A stretch of DNA of 64,000 nucleotides from an uncultured Sulfurovum sp. (lineage in GTDB: Bacteria; Campylobacterota; Campylobacteria; Campylobacterales; Sulfurovaceae). Below, in pieces: positions 36,342 to 45,858 of this stretch (its first letter is position 1; every line of letters begins with the position of its first letter). The stretch covers positions 62,001 through 126,000 of the forward strand of contig CACVAP010000039.1 of assembly GCA_902727895.1 (NCBI GenBank), in the 5' to 3' direction. Both the position numbers and the translations under genes were made by a program. Below the pieces are notes generated by a model, which saw only the letters and a program-made list of their open reading frames with translations, was not told where the DNA came from and ran no database searches.

Positions 36342-36920
36342 CTACGCCTTTTGAGATAGAATTAAGTCAGATTGACTCTCTAATAATACAGATAGTTCAT
36401 AAGCTTTTCTTTTCAAAATCAAATGAAAAGTATAGGCAACAGTTGCCACAGCAATACCAGCAGCAGTTGCAACTAATGCTTCTGAAATAGCAGGAGCAAC
36501 AATGGCTATGGAAGTTCCACTTTGTGTACCAAGTCCAGAAAAAGTTTCTAAGATAGCAACAACCGTTCCAAAAAGTCCAATAAAAGGTGAAGTAGAAGCA
36601 ATGATAGATAAGGCAGTTAAACCACTGGTTGCTGATTTAATAGCTGAGTTCTTAGCCACTGAAAATATGGCTTGATTGGGGATAAGTACTTTTTCTAAAA
36701 AGGGGTGTAATAAAGAAGTTGTTTCAACGGTTTTGGAACGTCCCACATAAAGTTTTTTAAGAGAAAACTCTTCTCTCCAGATTTTGTTTTTCAAAGAAAA
36801 GTATCTATAAATAAAAATCCAAAGTACAATAAACAAATAAATAGAAAGTAAGCCCAATACAAAAATAGTAATGGCAGAACTTTTTCCAAGATATGCAAAT
36901 AAGCTGTCAAATAATCCCAT
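36342..36920 (-). CDS. ExbB/TolQ-family proton channel protein
   Basis: A 192-residue MotA/TolQ/ExbB protein with three membrane helices (about 15-38, 107-135, 150-175). Conserved text: LSIIASTSPFIGLFGTVVAILETFSGLG and AISEALVATAAGIAVATVAYTF. First gene of a two-gene unit with the ExbD/TolR-like gene. Confidence 0.9.
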   Translation of the reverse strand: MGLFDSLFAYLGKSSAITIFVLGLLSIYLFIVLWIFIYRYFSLKNKIWREEFSLKKLYVGRSKTVETTSLLHPFLEKVLIPNQAIFSVAKNSAIKSATSGLTALSIIASTSPFIGLFGTVVAILETFSGLGTQSGTSIAIVAPAISEALVATAAGIAVATVAYTFHLILKRKAYELSVLLESQSDLILSQKA

Positions 36921-36996
36921 ATTTTCCCTTTTATATTAATTAGAAAGATATTATCATATTTGACCTCATTTAATTATTAAATTTTACGAACTTCCC

Positions 36997-38421
36997 CTAT
37001 ATAAAGCTTGGCGCATCATTGGCAAACAAAATTAAATCTCCAGCACTTGTATGTTCTATTAACATCGCTTGCATTTTATCTTTGCTCTCTAATTTTACTA
37101 ATTTATCTACATCAACATGTTCTTTAAAAATAGCATAGTTTAAATCACCTGTTACAACAACTAAGTCAAACACTTCATTGGCTTTTTTCGCAATTTCCAC
37201 ATTAAACTCATCATCCACTTCCACTAAACCTGGAGTAATGACTACTTTCCTACCTTCATAAGTTGAAGCCAGAGTAAACCCTTCCATCATACCATCAATG
37301 TTTCCGTTAAATGAATCATCTATAATAGCTTTTCCACCTGCATCCATACGTTGTAATCTATGGGCTGTTGGTTCTAAAGTGTTGAGTTGTTTTTTAATCA
37401 TCTCTTCTTCAACATCTAAGGCTTTTGCCACTTTAATAGCAGCTGCTAAGTTCATGGCATTAAAGGAACCTAAAATATTTGCATGATACTCGTCATCATC
37501 CATTTTAAAGTCTAACCCATCAAGCGTAGCCCTTATGTCATGAATCTCTTTTCCAAAAGAATGTATGTGTTTAATAGGATTTAACATTGCTGAGTCATGA
37601 ACCCATGCTTCTTTTAAACGGTCTGAAGAGAGGATTTCCATTTTAGTATTTCTAATATTCTCCAAGTTTTTAAAGTACTCAATATGTGCTGGTCCAATCT
37701 TCCCTACTATTGCTAAATGAGGATTCACAAATTCAGTAATCTCTCTAATATCACCTTTACCTCTCGCACCCATTTCAACCACATAAACTTCTGTGTCTGA
37801 GGGTAAGTCATCATTAATATCTTTTAAAACTCCACCAAAAGTGTTCACAGAACGTGGTGTTGCATAAACTTTGTATTTTTTAGAGAGTAAATGTGCTATA
37901 TAGTTTTTAATACTTGTCTTTCCATATGAAGCTGTTATCCCTACCACTATCATGTTAGGCATACTCTCTAATCTTTTTTCTGCTTTATTCTGAAAACCTA
38001 AAAAAAGCATTTTCTCCATCATTGCAGATGTTCCATAGGCTAATATAAGAGGAATAATAACAATCAATATTTCAAAATTTAAAACAAATTTCATCATTAC
38101 TAAGAAAAGTGTAAAAAATACTAAAGCAGCAAAAAAACGTTTTACACGACCCGTGAAAACTAAAGGTTTATCTTGCTCTTTTCTCCACATGTATAACATA
38201 CCAATGTAAACTAAAGTCACCACAATACTAAAGTCAGTTTCACGACTTACAGCAAAATAAAGAAATAATGGAATTAAAAAGTAAACCAAGTGCCACCACG
38301 TTTTTGTATGGTGAAAAAGTACCCTAGTTAGTTTGTAAGAGTACCATTGCATATTGGTCATAAAGTAGTAGCCGATAGCTAATACGAAAAGAATGTTTGA
38401 AAGTATATTAAGCAGTTCCAT
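36997..38421 (-). CDS. murF: UDP-MurNAc-tripeptide--D-Ala-D-Ala ligase MurF
   Basis: Mur ligase that adds the D-Ala-D-Ala made by Ddl. Residues 1-150 contain four or five hydrophobic segments, an extension typical of Campylobacterota MurF. Then come the ATP loop ITASYGKTSIKNYIA (about 167-181), VYVVEMGARGKGDI, PAHIEYF, and IDDSFNGNIDGM. Length 474 fits. It is monocistronic. Confidence 0.9.
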   Translation of the reverse strand: MELLNILSNILFVLAIGYYFMTNMQWYSYKLTRVLFHHTKTWWHLVYFLIPLFLYFAVSRETDFSIVVTLVYIGMLYMWRKEQDKPLVFTGRVKRFFAALVFFTLFLVMMKFVLNFEILIVIIPLILAYGTSAMMEKMLFLGFQNKAEKRLESMPNMIVVGITASYGKTSIKNYIAHLLSKKYKVYATPRSVNTFGGVLKDINDDLPSDTEVYVVEMGARGKGDIREITEFVNPHLAIVGKIGPAHIEYFKNLENIRNTKMEILSSDRLKEAWVHDSAMLNPIKHIHSFGKEIHDIRATLDGLDFKMDDDEYHANILGSFNAMNLAAAIKVAKALDVEEEMIKKQLNTLEPTAHRLQRMDAGGKAIIDDSFNGNIDGMMEGFTLASTYEGRKVVITPGLVEVDDEFNVEIAKKANEVFDLVVVTGDLNYAIFKEHVDVDKLVKLESKDKMQAMLIEHTSAGDLILFANDAPSFI

Positions 38422-38475
38422 CTTTGTTTTTTCCTAGTGTCTATTTTAAAGAGATATCTTAGCATAGTTGCACTT

Positions 38476-38544
38476 GTAGGTTCGATTTCACCGAACATTT
38501 AGTTCAAAATAATTATCTTTTTTGTTCGATGAAATCGAAGCTAC
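38476..38544 (-). repeat. Long hairpin between murF and a membrane-protein gene
   Basis: TTCGATTTCACCGAAC (38481-38496) pairs with GTTCGATGAAATCGAA (38524-38539) with one mismatch on the plus strand that becomes G-U on the minus strand. The outer bases GTAG/CTAC extend it to about 21 pairs around a 27-base loop. It lies 22 bases beyond the stop of the 38561 gene and could be its terminator or a small MITE-like element. No second copy is seen in the window. Confidence 0.5.
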
Positions 38545-38560
38545 TAAACTTTAATTAATT

Positions 38561-38980
38561 TCATCCAACATACATAAACTGAGAAAGAAAAATAATCGTT
38601 ATCACAAAAGTAAAAGGTAGTTGATGTCCCTTAAAGACTAAAGGTTGAATTTTTAAATAAACTTGTAAAAAACCACGTATACCAAGCCAAATTCCTAAAA
38701 AGGCTTTTAAACTAAGTAGTATTTGAAAAGTACTTAATCCATCTTCAGCAATAACGCCAAAAACTTGTGAGATTAAATAGAGTCCTGTCAGTACAGCAAC
38801 TATGAGACTGGGAGGAACTACTTTACGAACAAACTTCATAAAAGATTCTCTTACCTTTTTATGTTCGTCCTCTTCAAAACTTTGCTCTATTTTCTTTAAA
38901 AATAAATTGTCTGTGATTAAAAAACCACCGTAAATGAACGCCGAAAATAAATGTATGGTTTTAATAAGTATAAAAAACAC
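38561..38980 (-). CDS. Four-helix inner-membrane protein
   Basis: A 139-residue protein with four hydrophobic segments (about 5-24, 52-74, 84-104, 116-136). The first carries KTIHLFSAFIYGG; such His-containing first helices occur in CopD/DUF2269-like proteins and may bind haem or metal. Beyond that there is no assignment. No neighbours in operon distance. Confidence 0.6.
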   Translation of the reverse strand: MFFILIKTIHLFSAFIYGGFLITDNLFLKKIEQSFEEDEHKKVRESFMKFVRKVVPPSLIVAVLTGLYLISQVFGVIAEDGLSTFQILLSLKAFLGIWLGIRGFLQVYLKIQPLVFKGHQLPFTFVITIIFLSQFMYVG

Positions 38981-39057
38981 AACAATCCCCTAAATATAAA
39001 ATTAGATGAAAGTATAGTAGAAAAGAGAAGATTCTATTTTGATTGTTGTCATGAAGG

Positions 39058-39083
39058 ATGACTAAGCTTTAAAACTTAGTCAT
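39058..39083 (-). terminator. Hairpin downstream of gltD
   Basis: The 9-bp stem ATGACTAAG / CTTAGTCAT closes an 8-base A/T loop, 12 bases past the gltD stop. No U-tract follows. Confidence 0.55.
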
Positions 39084-39095
39084 ATTTTATAGAGA

Positions 39096-40487
39096 TTAAT
39101 TTAAAACTTTTAGTGCAATTGCTTTTGCAGCTTCACGACCATCAAGAGCAGCTGTTACAACAAGATCAGCACCTCTATGACAATCACCACCAGCATAAAC
39201 ACCAGCTTTTGATGTTTCATAGTTTTCATCAACTTTAATCGCATCCCATTTATCAAGTTCTATACCTTGTTCTGCTAGGAATGGATATTTAACTGGGCTA
39301 AAACCAAGTGCAAAAATAATAACATCAGCTTCAACTAAGAAGTCAGTACCTTCAACATCTTGAACTCTTTGTCTTCCATCAACATCAGCTTCACCAAGTT
39401 CAGTTTTAATCATGTTAATACCAACAACATTTCCATCAGCATCAAGTTCTACAGATTTTGGAGAGGCATAAAATTCAAAATCAACCCCTTCTTCTCTGGC
39501 ATTGATGTACTCTTTTTGACTTCCTGGCATGTTGTGTGCATCTCTTCGGTAAAGACATTCTACTGAACGTGCTTTTTCTCTAAGTGACGTACGTACACAA
39601 TCCATAGCTGTATCACCACCACCAACAACAACAACTTTTTTGTCTTTTACCGTAATAGATTTATCATATTCTTCACCAAAAATTTTCTTTTGAATATTGG
39701 TTAAGAACTCCATAGCAAGATAAGCTTCTTTTGCATCAGCACCATCTATTGTTGAGGCTCTACCTTGTGTAGCTCCTACTCCAATAAAGACTGCATCAAA
39801 CTCTTCTTCTAATTCACTAAAAGTTACATCTTTTCCAACTTCACAATCTTGATGGAAAATAGCTCCAGCTTCTTTGAGTAAATCTACTCTTTTTTCTACA
39901 ACAGCTTTATCCAATTTAAAACCAGGGATTCCATAAGTAAGAAGTCCACCAGCTTTAGCTTGTTTGTCAAAGATTTCTACATTAATACCATCACGAAGTA
40001 AAAAAGTAGCAGCAGAAAGACCAGCAGGTCCAGCACCAACAATGGCTACTTTTTTGTCAGTCATAACATCTGCAAATCTAGGTTTCATACCTTGTTTGAA
40101 ACCCTCTTCGGTAATAAATGTTTCAATTGAACCAATAGTAATAGCACCATGTCCATCATTTAAAGTACAATCACCTTCACAAAGTCTGTCATGAGGACAG
40201 ATTTTTCCCAATACTTCAGGGAATGGAGATGGCTGATTTGACAAAGCAAAAGCCAATTCCAAATCTTTCCCTGCTGTAGACTTTAACCACTGAGGAATAA
40301 GGTTATGCAAGGGACATTTACTATGACAGTATGGATCACCACACTGAATACAACGCTCCGACTGCTCAGCAGCCTTGTTTACAGGGAACACTTCGTAGAT
40401 TTCTTTAAAATCTTTAACTCTCTCGCCACCTGAACGTTTTTTAGCGTCGATTCGTTCTAAATCAAAAAACTTTAACATTTTATTCAC
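39096..40487 (-). CDS. gltD: Glutamate synthase small (NADPH) subunit
   Basis: A 463-residue flavoprotein that passes electrons from NADPH to the large subunit. The N-terminal ERCIQCGDPYCHSKCPLHN holds a [4Fe-4S] ligand set with a second (CPHDRLCEGDC). FAD binds at VAIVGAGPAGLSAATFLL and NADPH at VVVVGGGDTAMDCVRTSL. Its start overlaps the gltB stop by eight bases, so the pair is translated together. Confidence 0.95.
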   Translation of the reverse strand: MNKMLKFFDLERIDAKKRSGGERVKDFKEIYEVFPVNKAAEQSERCIQCGDPYCHSKCPLHNLIPQWLKSTAGKDLELAFALSNQPSPFPEVLGKICPHDRLCEGDCTLNDGHGAITIGSIETFITEEGFKQGMKPRFADVMTDKKVAIVGAGPAGLSAATFLLRDGINVEIFDKQAKAGGLLTYGIPGFKLDKAVVEKRVDLLKEAGAIFHQDCEVGKDVTFSELEEEFDAVFIGVGATQGRASTIDGADAKEAYLAMEFLTNIQKKIFGEEYDKSITVKDKKVVVVGGGDTAMDCVRTSLREKARSVECLYRRDAHNMPGSQKEYINAREEGVDFEFYASPKSVELDADGNVVGINMIKTELGEADVDGRQRVQDVEGTDFLVEADVIIFALGFSPVKYPFLAEQGIELDKWDAIKVDENYETSKAGVYAGGDCHRGADLVVTAALDGREAAKAIALKVLN

Positions 40488-43400
40488 CTTCCTCTATTTT
40501 TAACGGTCTGCTCATCATATCTTTTGGTCTAACAATCCAGAAATTTCGAATCTCTACTCTAAAGTTATCTAAAATATCTTTAGCTTTAGCACTGTTAGTA
40601 TCTCTATAATAATCTTTAAGCAGTTTTTTCAGATAATATCTCTCTGTATCTGTATCATCTGTATCTATTCTTCTAGCTTCTACTAACTCTGGGTTAACTT
40701 TTTCACTAAATTCATGTTCAGCATCGTAAACAAATGAAACTCCACCTGTCATACCAGCACCAAAGTTCATACCTGTTTTACCAAGAATAATAACAACACC
40801 ACCCGTCATGTACTCACAAGGGTGATCTCCTGTTCCTTCTACAATGGCAATACAACCAGAGTTACGAACAGCAAAACGTTCACCAACTTGACCAGTTACA
40901 TAAAGTTTACCACCAGTAGCACCATATAGACAGGTGTTACCAGCTAAAGAGTATTGCTCACCAGATAGGTCATTCGTAATAACAATACGTCCACCACTCA
41001 TTCCTTTACCTACGTAGTCATTACCTGCACCGTTAACGTAAATACTTACACCACTACTTAAAAATGCTCCAAGTGATTGACCAGCTGTTCCTTTTAAGTT
41101 CAATCGAATTGAACCCTCTGGTAAACCTTTATCGCCATAGTACTGTGCAATTTCACCTGAAATTCTAGTACCAAAACTTCTGTTCAAGTTAGAAATTTCT
41201 TTATTTAATACAATGCTGTCATTAGGGTTCTTAATCGTAGGCATTACCTCTTTAAGAATTTCTTTTTCAAACTCATTTTTATCATAAGGGTCATTAAACT
41301 CAACTTGATTAGTATTTTCACCTTCAAGGTTTACCAACAAGCTTTCAAAGTCAAATTTCTTAGCAAACTCATCATCTATTACTTTAAGAAGATGTGTCTG
41401 ACCAATAATCTCTTCCATAGAGTTGTAACCAAGTGATGCTAAAATCTCACGTACATCATCAGCAAGCAGTGTAAAGTAGTTAATCAGTCTCTCAACTGTA
41501 CCTTCGTAATGTTCTCTTAACTTATCTTCTTGTGTTGCAATACCAACAGAACATCTATTAAGATGACAAATTCTTAAGATTTTACAACCAAGAATGGTTA
41601 ATGCACCTGTACCAAAGGCATAAGACTCAGCACCTAAGATAGCTGCTTTAACCACATCTAGACCAGTCTTTAAACCACCATCAGTCTCAACTTTAACTTG
41701 TCCTCTAAGTCCATTGGCTTTAAGTGCATTATGTGCTTCTATAAGTCCCAGTTCCCATGGGTTACCTGCAAATTTAATAGAACCTAATTGTGCTGCACCT
41801 GTACCACCATCAGCACCTGAAATAATAACTTTATCAGCATAAGCTTTCGCCACACCAGCTGCAATGGTACCAACACCAATGGTTGAAACCAATTTAACAG
41901 CTACTTGTGCTTTTGGGTTTGCTTGTTTCAAATCATAGATTAGCTGTGCTAAATCTTCAATAGAATAAATATCATGATGTGGTGGAGGTGAAATCAAAGT
42001 TACACCAGGCGTTGTGTGTCTAAGACGTCCAATAAGTTTAGTAACTTTATGTCCTGGAAGCTGTCCACCCTCACCTGGTTTTGCACCTTGTGCCACTTTA
42101 ATCTGTAACTCTTTAGCCGAACGTAAATACGCAGGTGTTACCCCAAATCGTCCAGAAGCAATCTGTTTAATATTAGAGTTTTTAATGGTTCCAAAACGTG
42201 CTGCATCTTCTCCACCCTCACCTGAGTTACTCATACCACCAATGGTATTCATTGCCTCAGCCATACACTCATGTGCTTCAGGAGAAATTGATCCAAGAGA
42301 CATAGCAGCTGTTGCGAAACGCTTGAATATTTCATCATTAGACTCTACTTCATCTAAAGCAATAGGGTCTTTGTCTGAATTAAACTCAAAGTAATCACGA
42401 ATATACTTTTTATTTCTTTTATTAATAATGTTCTTTAATGCTTGAAAATCTTTTGTCTTACCAGATTTAGATGCTTTGTGAATTGCATGAACCGTTTTAG
42501 GAGCATAATCATGATATTCTTCGCCATCTAAATACTTGTAGAAACCACCAATATTTAGTGGATAAAGTGAATTATGTTTAGTGTACGCCTTTGTATGATA
42601 AGTCGTCAAACGCTCTTCTATATCTGCATAAGTAAGACCTCTAATTAGTCCTCTTGCACCATGGAAACATTCATCAACAATGTCACCACTAAGACCAAGA
42701 ACATCAAAAAGAGCAGAGTTTCTATAACTCGCCATCGTTGCAATTCCCATTTTTGACATAATTTTCATAAGACCACCATTGATAGCAGATCGTATTCTTT
42801 TAATGTCCAATGTTAAGTTAGCATCAGGATCTTGTTTTCTAATTAATGTAGCAACGGTTGAATAAAGTAGGTATGGATAAATGGCAGTTGCTCCAAAACC
42901 TAACATCAACGCTGCCATGTGCGCATCGTACACTTCACCTGTTACAACAACGATACTAACTAAGTGGTGTAATCTTTTCTGTAAAAGAACTTTATTTAAT
43001 CGTCCAACAAGCATTGCCATTGGAAGTGTTTTATTTTCACTGTCTACAGCTCTGTCATCAAGAAAAATAGTACGTACACCATTATTTTTAACATCTGAAC
43101 TAATAGTTTCAACCAATGCTTCAAGTGATGCTTTTAAATCTGTTTTAAACGTACTATCATAAGTTTTCGCTTTATATGATGCATCGTATCTTGGGCTACT
43201 TTCTGTACCATACTGTTCTAAAATCTCCATCTTCTCTTTTGATAAAATAGGAGAAATAGATTTTAAACGTTTTGTATGATGTGCACCATCATCTAAGATA
43301 TTAATAATCTCACCAAATCCAGTATTCAAACTCATTACAACTTTTTCACGAATAGGATCGATTGGTGGGTTCGTCACCTGTGCAAATTTCTGTTTAAAGA

Positions 43401-44901
43401 AGTCAGAGAAGTTTCTTTGCTTCGTTGAAAATGCTGCCAACGGTGTATCATCACCCATTGAACCAGTAGCCTCTTTTCCATCTTTTAACATTGGTTCTAT
43501 AACTTGGTCAATAACTTCATGCGTAATGTTAAAGTAACGCTGTTTCGCTTCAAGCTCATCTTTTTCAAGCTCATAAATAGTAGCAACATTTGAATCAACT
43601 TGTTCTTGAAGATAAACCATGTTGTCACTTAACCACTCGTTATAAGATTCTCTACTTTTTAAATACTCATTAATGTCTTCATTTTTAAGTACTTTTCCAG
43701 ATTTTAAATCAAGCCCCATCATTTCACCAGACTGAAGACGACCTCTCTCTAACATATTTGATGATTCAATATCAAGCACACCATACTCAGAAGTAATTAA
43801 AAGACGTCTGTCTTTAGTAACGATGTATTTCGCTGGTCTAAGTCCATTTCTATCAATCACACAACCAATGAAACGACCATCTGTCATACTTACTGCTGCT
43901 GGACCATCCCATGGTTCAAAACAGGTAGATCGGTACTCATAAAAAGCACGAAGTTCAGGATCCATATGTGGTGCATTTTGCCAAGGTGCTGGAACTAAAG
44001 AACGAGCTGTCTTAAAGAAGTCTACGCCATTTACTTGTAAAAATTCAAAGAAGTTATCCAGTGAAGCTGAATCACTCATGCCATCTTGTAAAAGAATTCT
44101 TAAAATTCTGTCAAGCTCTTGCTTGTTAAAAACTTTTGAGGTAATTGCTCCTGCTTTTGCCATCACATTAAATCTATTTGCTTCTACCGAGTTAATCTCA
44201 CCATTGTGTGCAATGTTTCTAAATGGTTGAGCCAATTTCCACTGAGGAAGGGTATTGGTTGAAAAACGTTGGTGGAAAAGACAAAACGAAATTTTAAAAT
44301 CTTTTTCTTGTAAATCTTTATAAAACTCTTTAATGTGTGTTGGCATAACCAACCCTTTGTAAGAGATTGTCGTACTAGAAAATGATGGAATATAAAAATC
44401 TGGTTTATCTTTTAATTTAAACTCTGTCTCTTTACGTGTTAAGTAAATAAGTGCTTCAAATCTTGAAAAAGACATAATAGAGTCAGGTGCTACAAAAACT
44501 TGTGTGATAGTTGGGAGTGCATTTAATGCATACTCACCTAATGCATTCGTATCTACAGGTACATCCCGTTTCATAATGATTGATAAATCATTTCTGTTAC
44601 AGTACTTTTCAAATACATCAATCTCTGATGATTTTGTTGAGAAAATCATTGCGACTGCATACTGCTTTGGTAAAATAACTCCCTGTTTCTTTGCTTCTTT
44701 TACCATAAATGATTTCGGCATAGAGAGAAGAAGTCCCGAACCATCTCCACTTTTACCATCTGCTGCAACAGCCCCACGGTGCATCATTCTTGAGAGTGAT
44801 GTAATAGCATCCTCTAAGTTTTTATGTGTCGGTTTGTTGTCAATTGATGCTAACAATCCGAAACCACAGTTATCTTTAAACGACGTAAAGAGATCTTGCA
44901 T
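40480..44901 (-). CDS. gltB: Glutamate synthase large subunit
   Basis: A 1473-residue GOGAT alpha subunit that makes two glutamates from glutamine and 2-oxoglutarate. The N-terminal amidotransferase begins at Cys12 (DNCGFGLLASI), implying removal of an 11-residue propeptide. The FMN and [3Fe-4S] synthase domain spans about 800-1180 (PGEGGQLPGHKV, GADGGTGAAQLGSIKFAG, CKILRICHLNRC), and the GXGXG beta-helix lies at about 1240-1420 (YGATGGKLYVTGQVGERF). First gene of gltBD. recO is divergent upstream. Confidence 0.96.
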   Translation of the reverse strand: MQDLFTSFKDNCGFGLLASIDNKPTHKNLEDAITSLSRMMHRGAVAADGKSGDGSGLLLSMPKSFMVKEAKKQGVILPKQYAVAMIFSTKSSEIDVFEKYCNRNDLSIIMKRDVPVDTNALGEYALNALPTITQVFVAPDSIMSFSRFEALIYLTRKETEFKLKDKPDFYIPSFSSTTISYKGLVMPTHIKEFYKDLQEKDFKISFCLFHQRFSTNTLPQWKLAQPFRNIAHNGEINSVEANRFNVMAKAGAITSKVFNKQELDRILRILLQDGMSDSASLDNFFEFLQVNGVDFFKTARSLVPAPWQNAPHMDPELRAFYEYRSTCFEPWDGPAAVSMTDGRFIGCVIDRNGLRPAKYIVTKDRRLLITSEYGVLDIESSNMLERGRLQSGEMMGLDLKSGKVLKNEDINEYLKSRESYNEWLSDNMVYLQEQVDSNVATIYELEKDELEAKQRYFNITHEVIDQVIEPMLKDGKEATGSMGDDTPLAAFSTKQRNFSDFFKQKFAQVTNPPIDPIREKVVMSLNTGFGEIINILDDGAHHTKRLKSISPILSKEKMEILEQYGTESSPRYDASYKAKTYDSTFKTDLKASLEALVETISSDVKNNGVRTIFLDDRAVDSENKTLPMAMLVGRLNKVLLQKRLHHLVSIVVVTGEVYDAHMAALMLGFGATAIYPYLLYSTVATLIRKQDPDANLTLDIKRIRSAINGGLMKIMSKMGIATMASYRNSALFDVLGLSGDIVDECFHGARGLIRGLTYADIEERLTTYHTKAYTKHNSLYPLNIGGFYKYLDGEEYHDYAPKTVHAIHKASKSGKTKDFQALKNIINKRNKKYIRDYFEFNSDKDPIALDEVESNDEIFKRFATAAMSLGSISPEAHECMAEAMNTIGGMSNSGEGGEDAARFGTIKNSNIKQIASGRFGVTPAYLRSAKELQIKVAQGAKPGEGGQLPGHKVTKLIGRLRHTTPGVTLISPPPHHDIYSIEDLAQLIYDLKQANPKAQVAVKLVSTIGVGTIAAGVAKAYADKVIISGADGGTGAAQLGSIKFAGNPWELGLIEAHNALKANGLRGQVKVETDGGLKTGLDVVKAAILGAESYAFGTGALTILGCKILRICHLNRCSVGIATQEDKLREHYEGTVERLINYFTLLADDVREILASLGYNSMEEIIGQTHLLKVIDDEFAKKFDFESLLVNLEGENTNQVEFNDPYDKNEFEKEILKEVMPTIKNPNDSIVLNKEISNLNRSFGTRISGEIAQYYGDKGLPEGSIRLNLKGTAGQSLGAFLSSGVSIYVNGAGNDYVGKGMSGGRIVITNDLSGEQYSLAGNTCLYGATGGKLYVTGQVGERFAVRNSGCIAIVEGTGDHPCEYMTGGVVIILGKTGMNFGAGMTGGVSFVYDAEHEFSEKVNPELVEARRIDTDDTDTERYYLKKLLKDYYRDTNSAKAKDILDNFRVEIRNFWIVRPKDMMSRPLKIEEGE

Positions 44902-45130
44902 AAGCTACCTTTTTTTTATATCTTCAGGTTGTGATTTAAAATAAAATATACAACCCAAAATTGGCTCGATTTTACCTAAAATTAGATTAGTATTTACTTG
45001 TATTAATGATAATTATAAGCATGGGAAAAGTAGATGTAAACTTAATTCCCGAAAGTATAATTTTACATCATTATTATAAGTTATTTTTTAATAAAAATTA
45101 TGTACTGTTATACAAAAAATAGGTCAAGTT

Positions 45131-45748
45131 ATGCATGGTTTTATTATTAACATCAAAAAAGCTAAAAATGAAGATGTTATTGTTACTGTAATCAATCAAA
45201 ATTCACTAACCGACTATTGGCGTTTCTTTGGAGCAAGGCATTCTATTTTACAAATAGGCAACCTAGTAGATTTTGAAATAAGTGAGTCAAAAAATAATTT
45301 CATGCCAAATATGCGTTCTCTCTCACACATAAGTTTTCCTTGGATTTTTTCAAACAATCATTTACTCATTTGGCAAAATTTTATTAAACTCTTTGAACCC
45401 CATTTAAAAGATACCATTGAGCTTGACAGCTTCTATTTTAATCTACTGCTAGAAGTAGCACAAAAATGGAATAAACAAAATCCAAAAAGATTGGCTGTAG
45501 AAGCCTATGTTAGCTTACTTAAACATGAGGGACGTCTTTATGATAATGGTTTTTGCTATGTATGTGAAGAAGTTCTAGACAAAGAAGTTGGGCTCATGAG
45601 AGCTTATCTACCAGCCCATCCAAGCTGTATTTATGCGCCTGCACTTAATAAAGATGATGTATTTAAACTCTATAATACACAAAGTACCATTCACCTTGAT
45701 GATGACATTGTTGATAAACTCTATTTTATATTATTAAAAGGGATATGA
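45131..45748 (+). CDS. recO: Recombination mediator RecO (Campylobacterota type)
   Basis: A 205-residue RecO with an N-terminal OB-fold (MHGFIINIKKAKNEDVIVTV), the helical core and a C-terminal CYVCEE...HPSC cysteine set that may be a reduced zinc site. The short form is typical of this phylum. RecO loads RecA onto gaps. Start ATG follows AGGTCAAG. Confidence 0.85.
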   Translation: MHGFIINIKKAKNEDVIVTVINQNSLTDYWRFFGARHSILQIGNLVDFEISESKNNFMPNMRSLSHISFPWIFSNNHLLIWQNFIKLFEPHLKDTIELDSFYFNLLLEVAQKWNKQNPKRLAVEAYVSLLKHEGRLYDNGFCYVCEEVLDKEVGLMRAYLPAHPSCIYAPALNKDDVFKLYNTQSTIHLDDDIVDKLYFILLKGI

Positions 45749-45858
45749 ATTTTTAAAAACATTAAAAAATATTTTTAAATAGAAAAAAAGCAAATTTTCT
45801 ATATACTCTTATAATCAAATTATATTTGAATTTTAAAAGAATCAAAGGAAAATTTATT

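Noticed and set aside
38478-38496. T-arm-like GGTTCGATTTC as part of a tRNA
   Set aside because: There is no acceptor stem, anticodon arm or CCA in the right place; the bases belong to a long inverted repeat.
44504-44944. 146-codon plus-strand frame over the start of gltB
   Set aside because: It is antisense to the conserved GltB amidotransferase domain and so a shadow frame.
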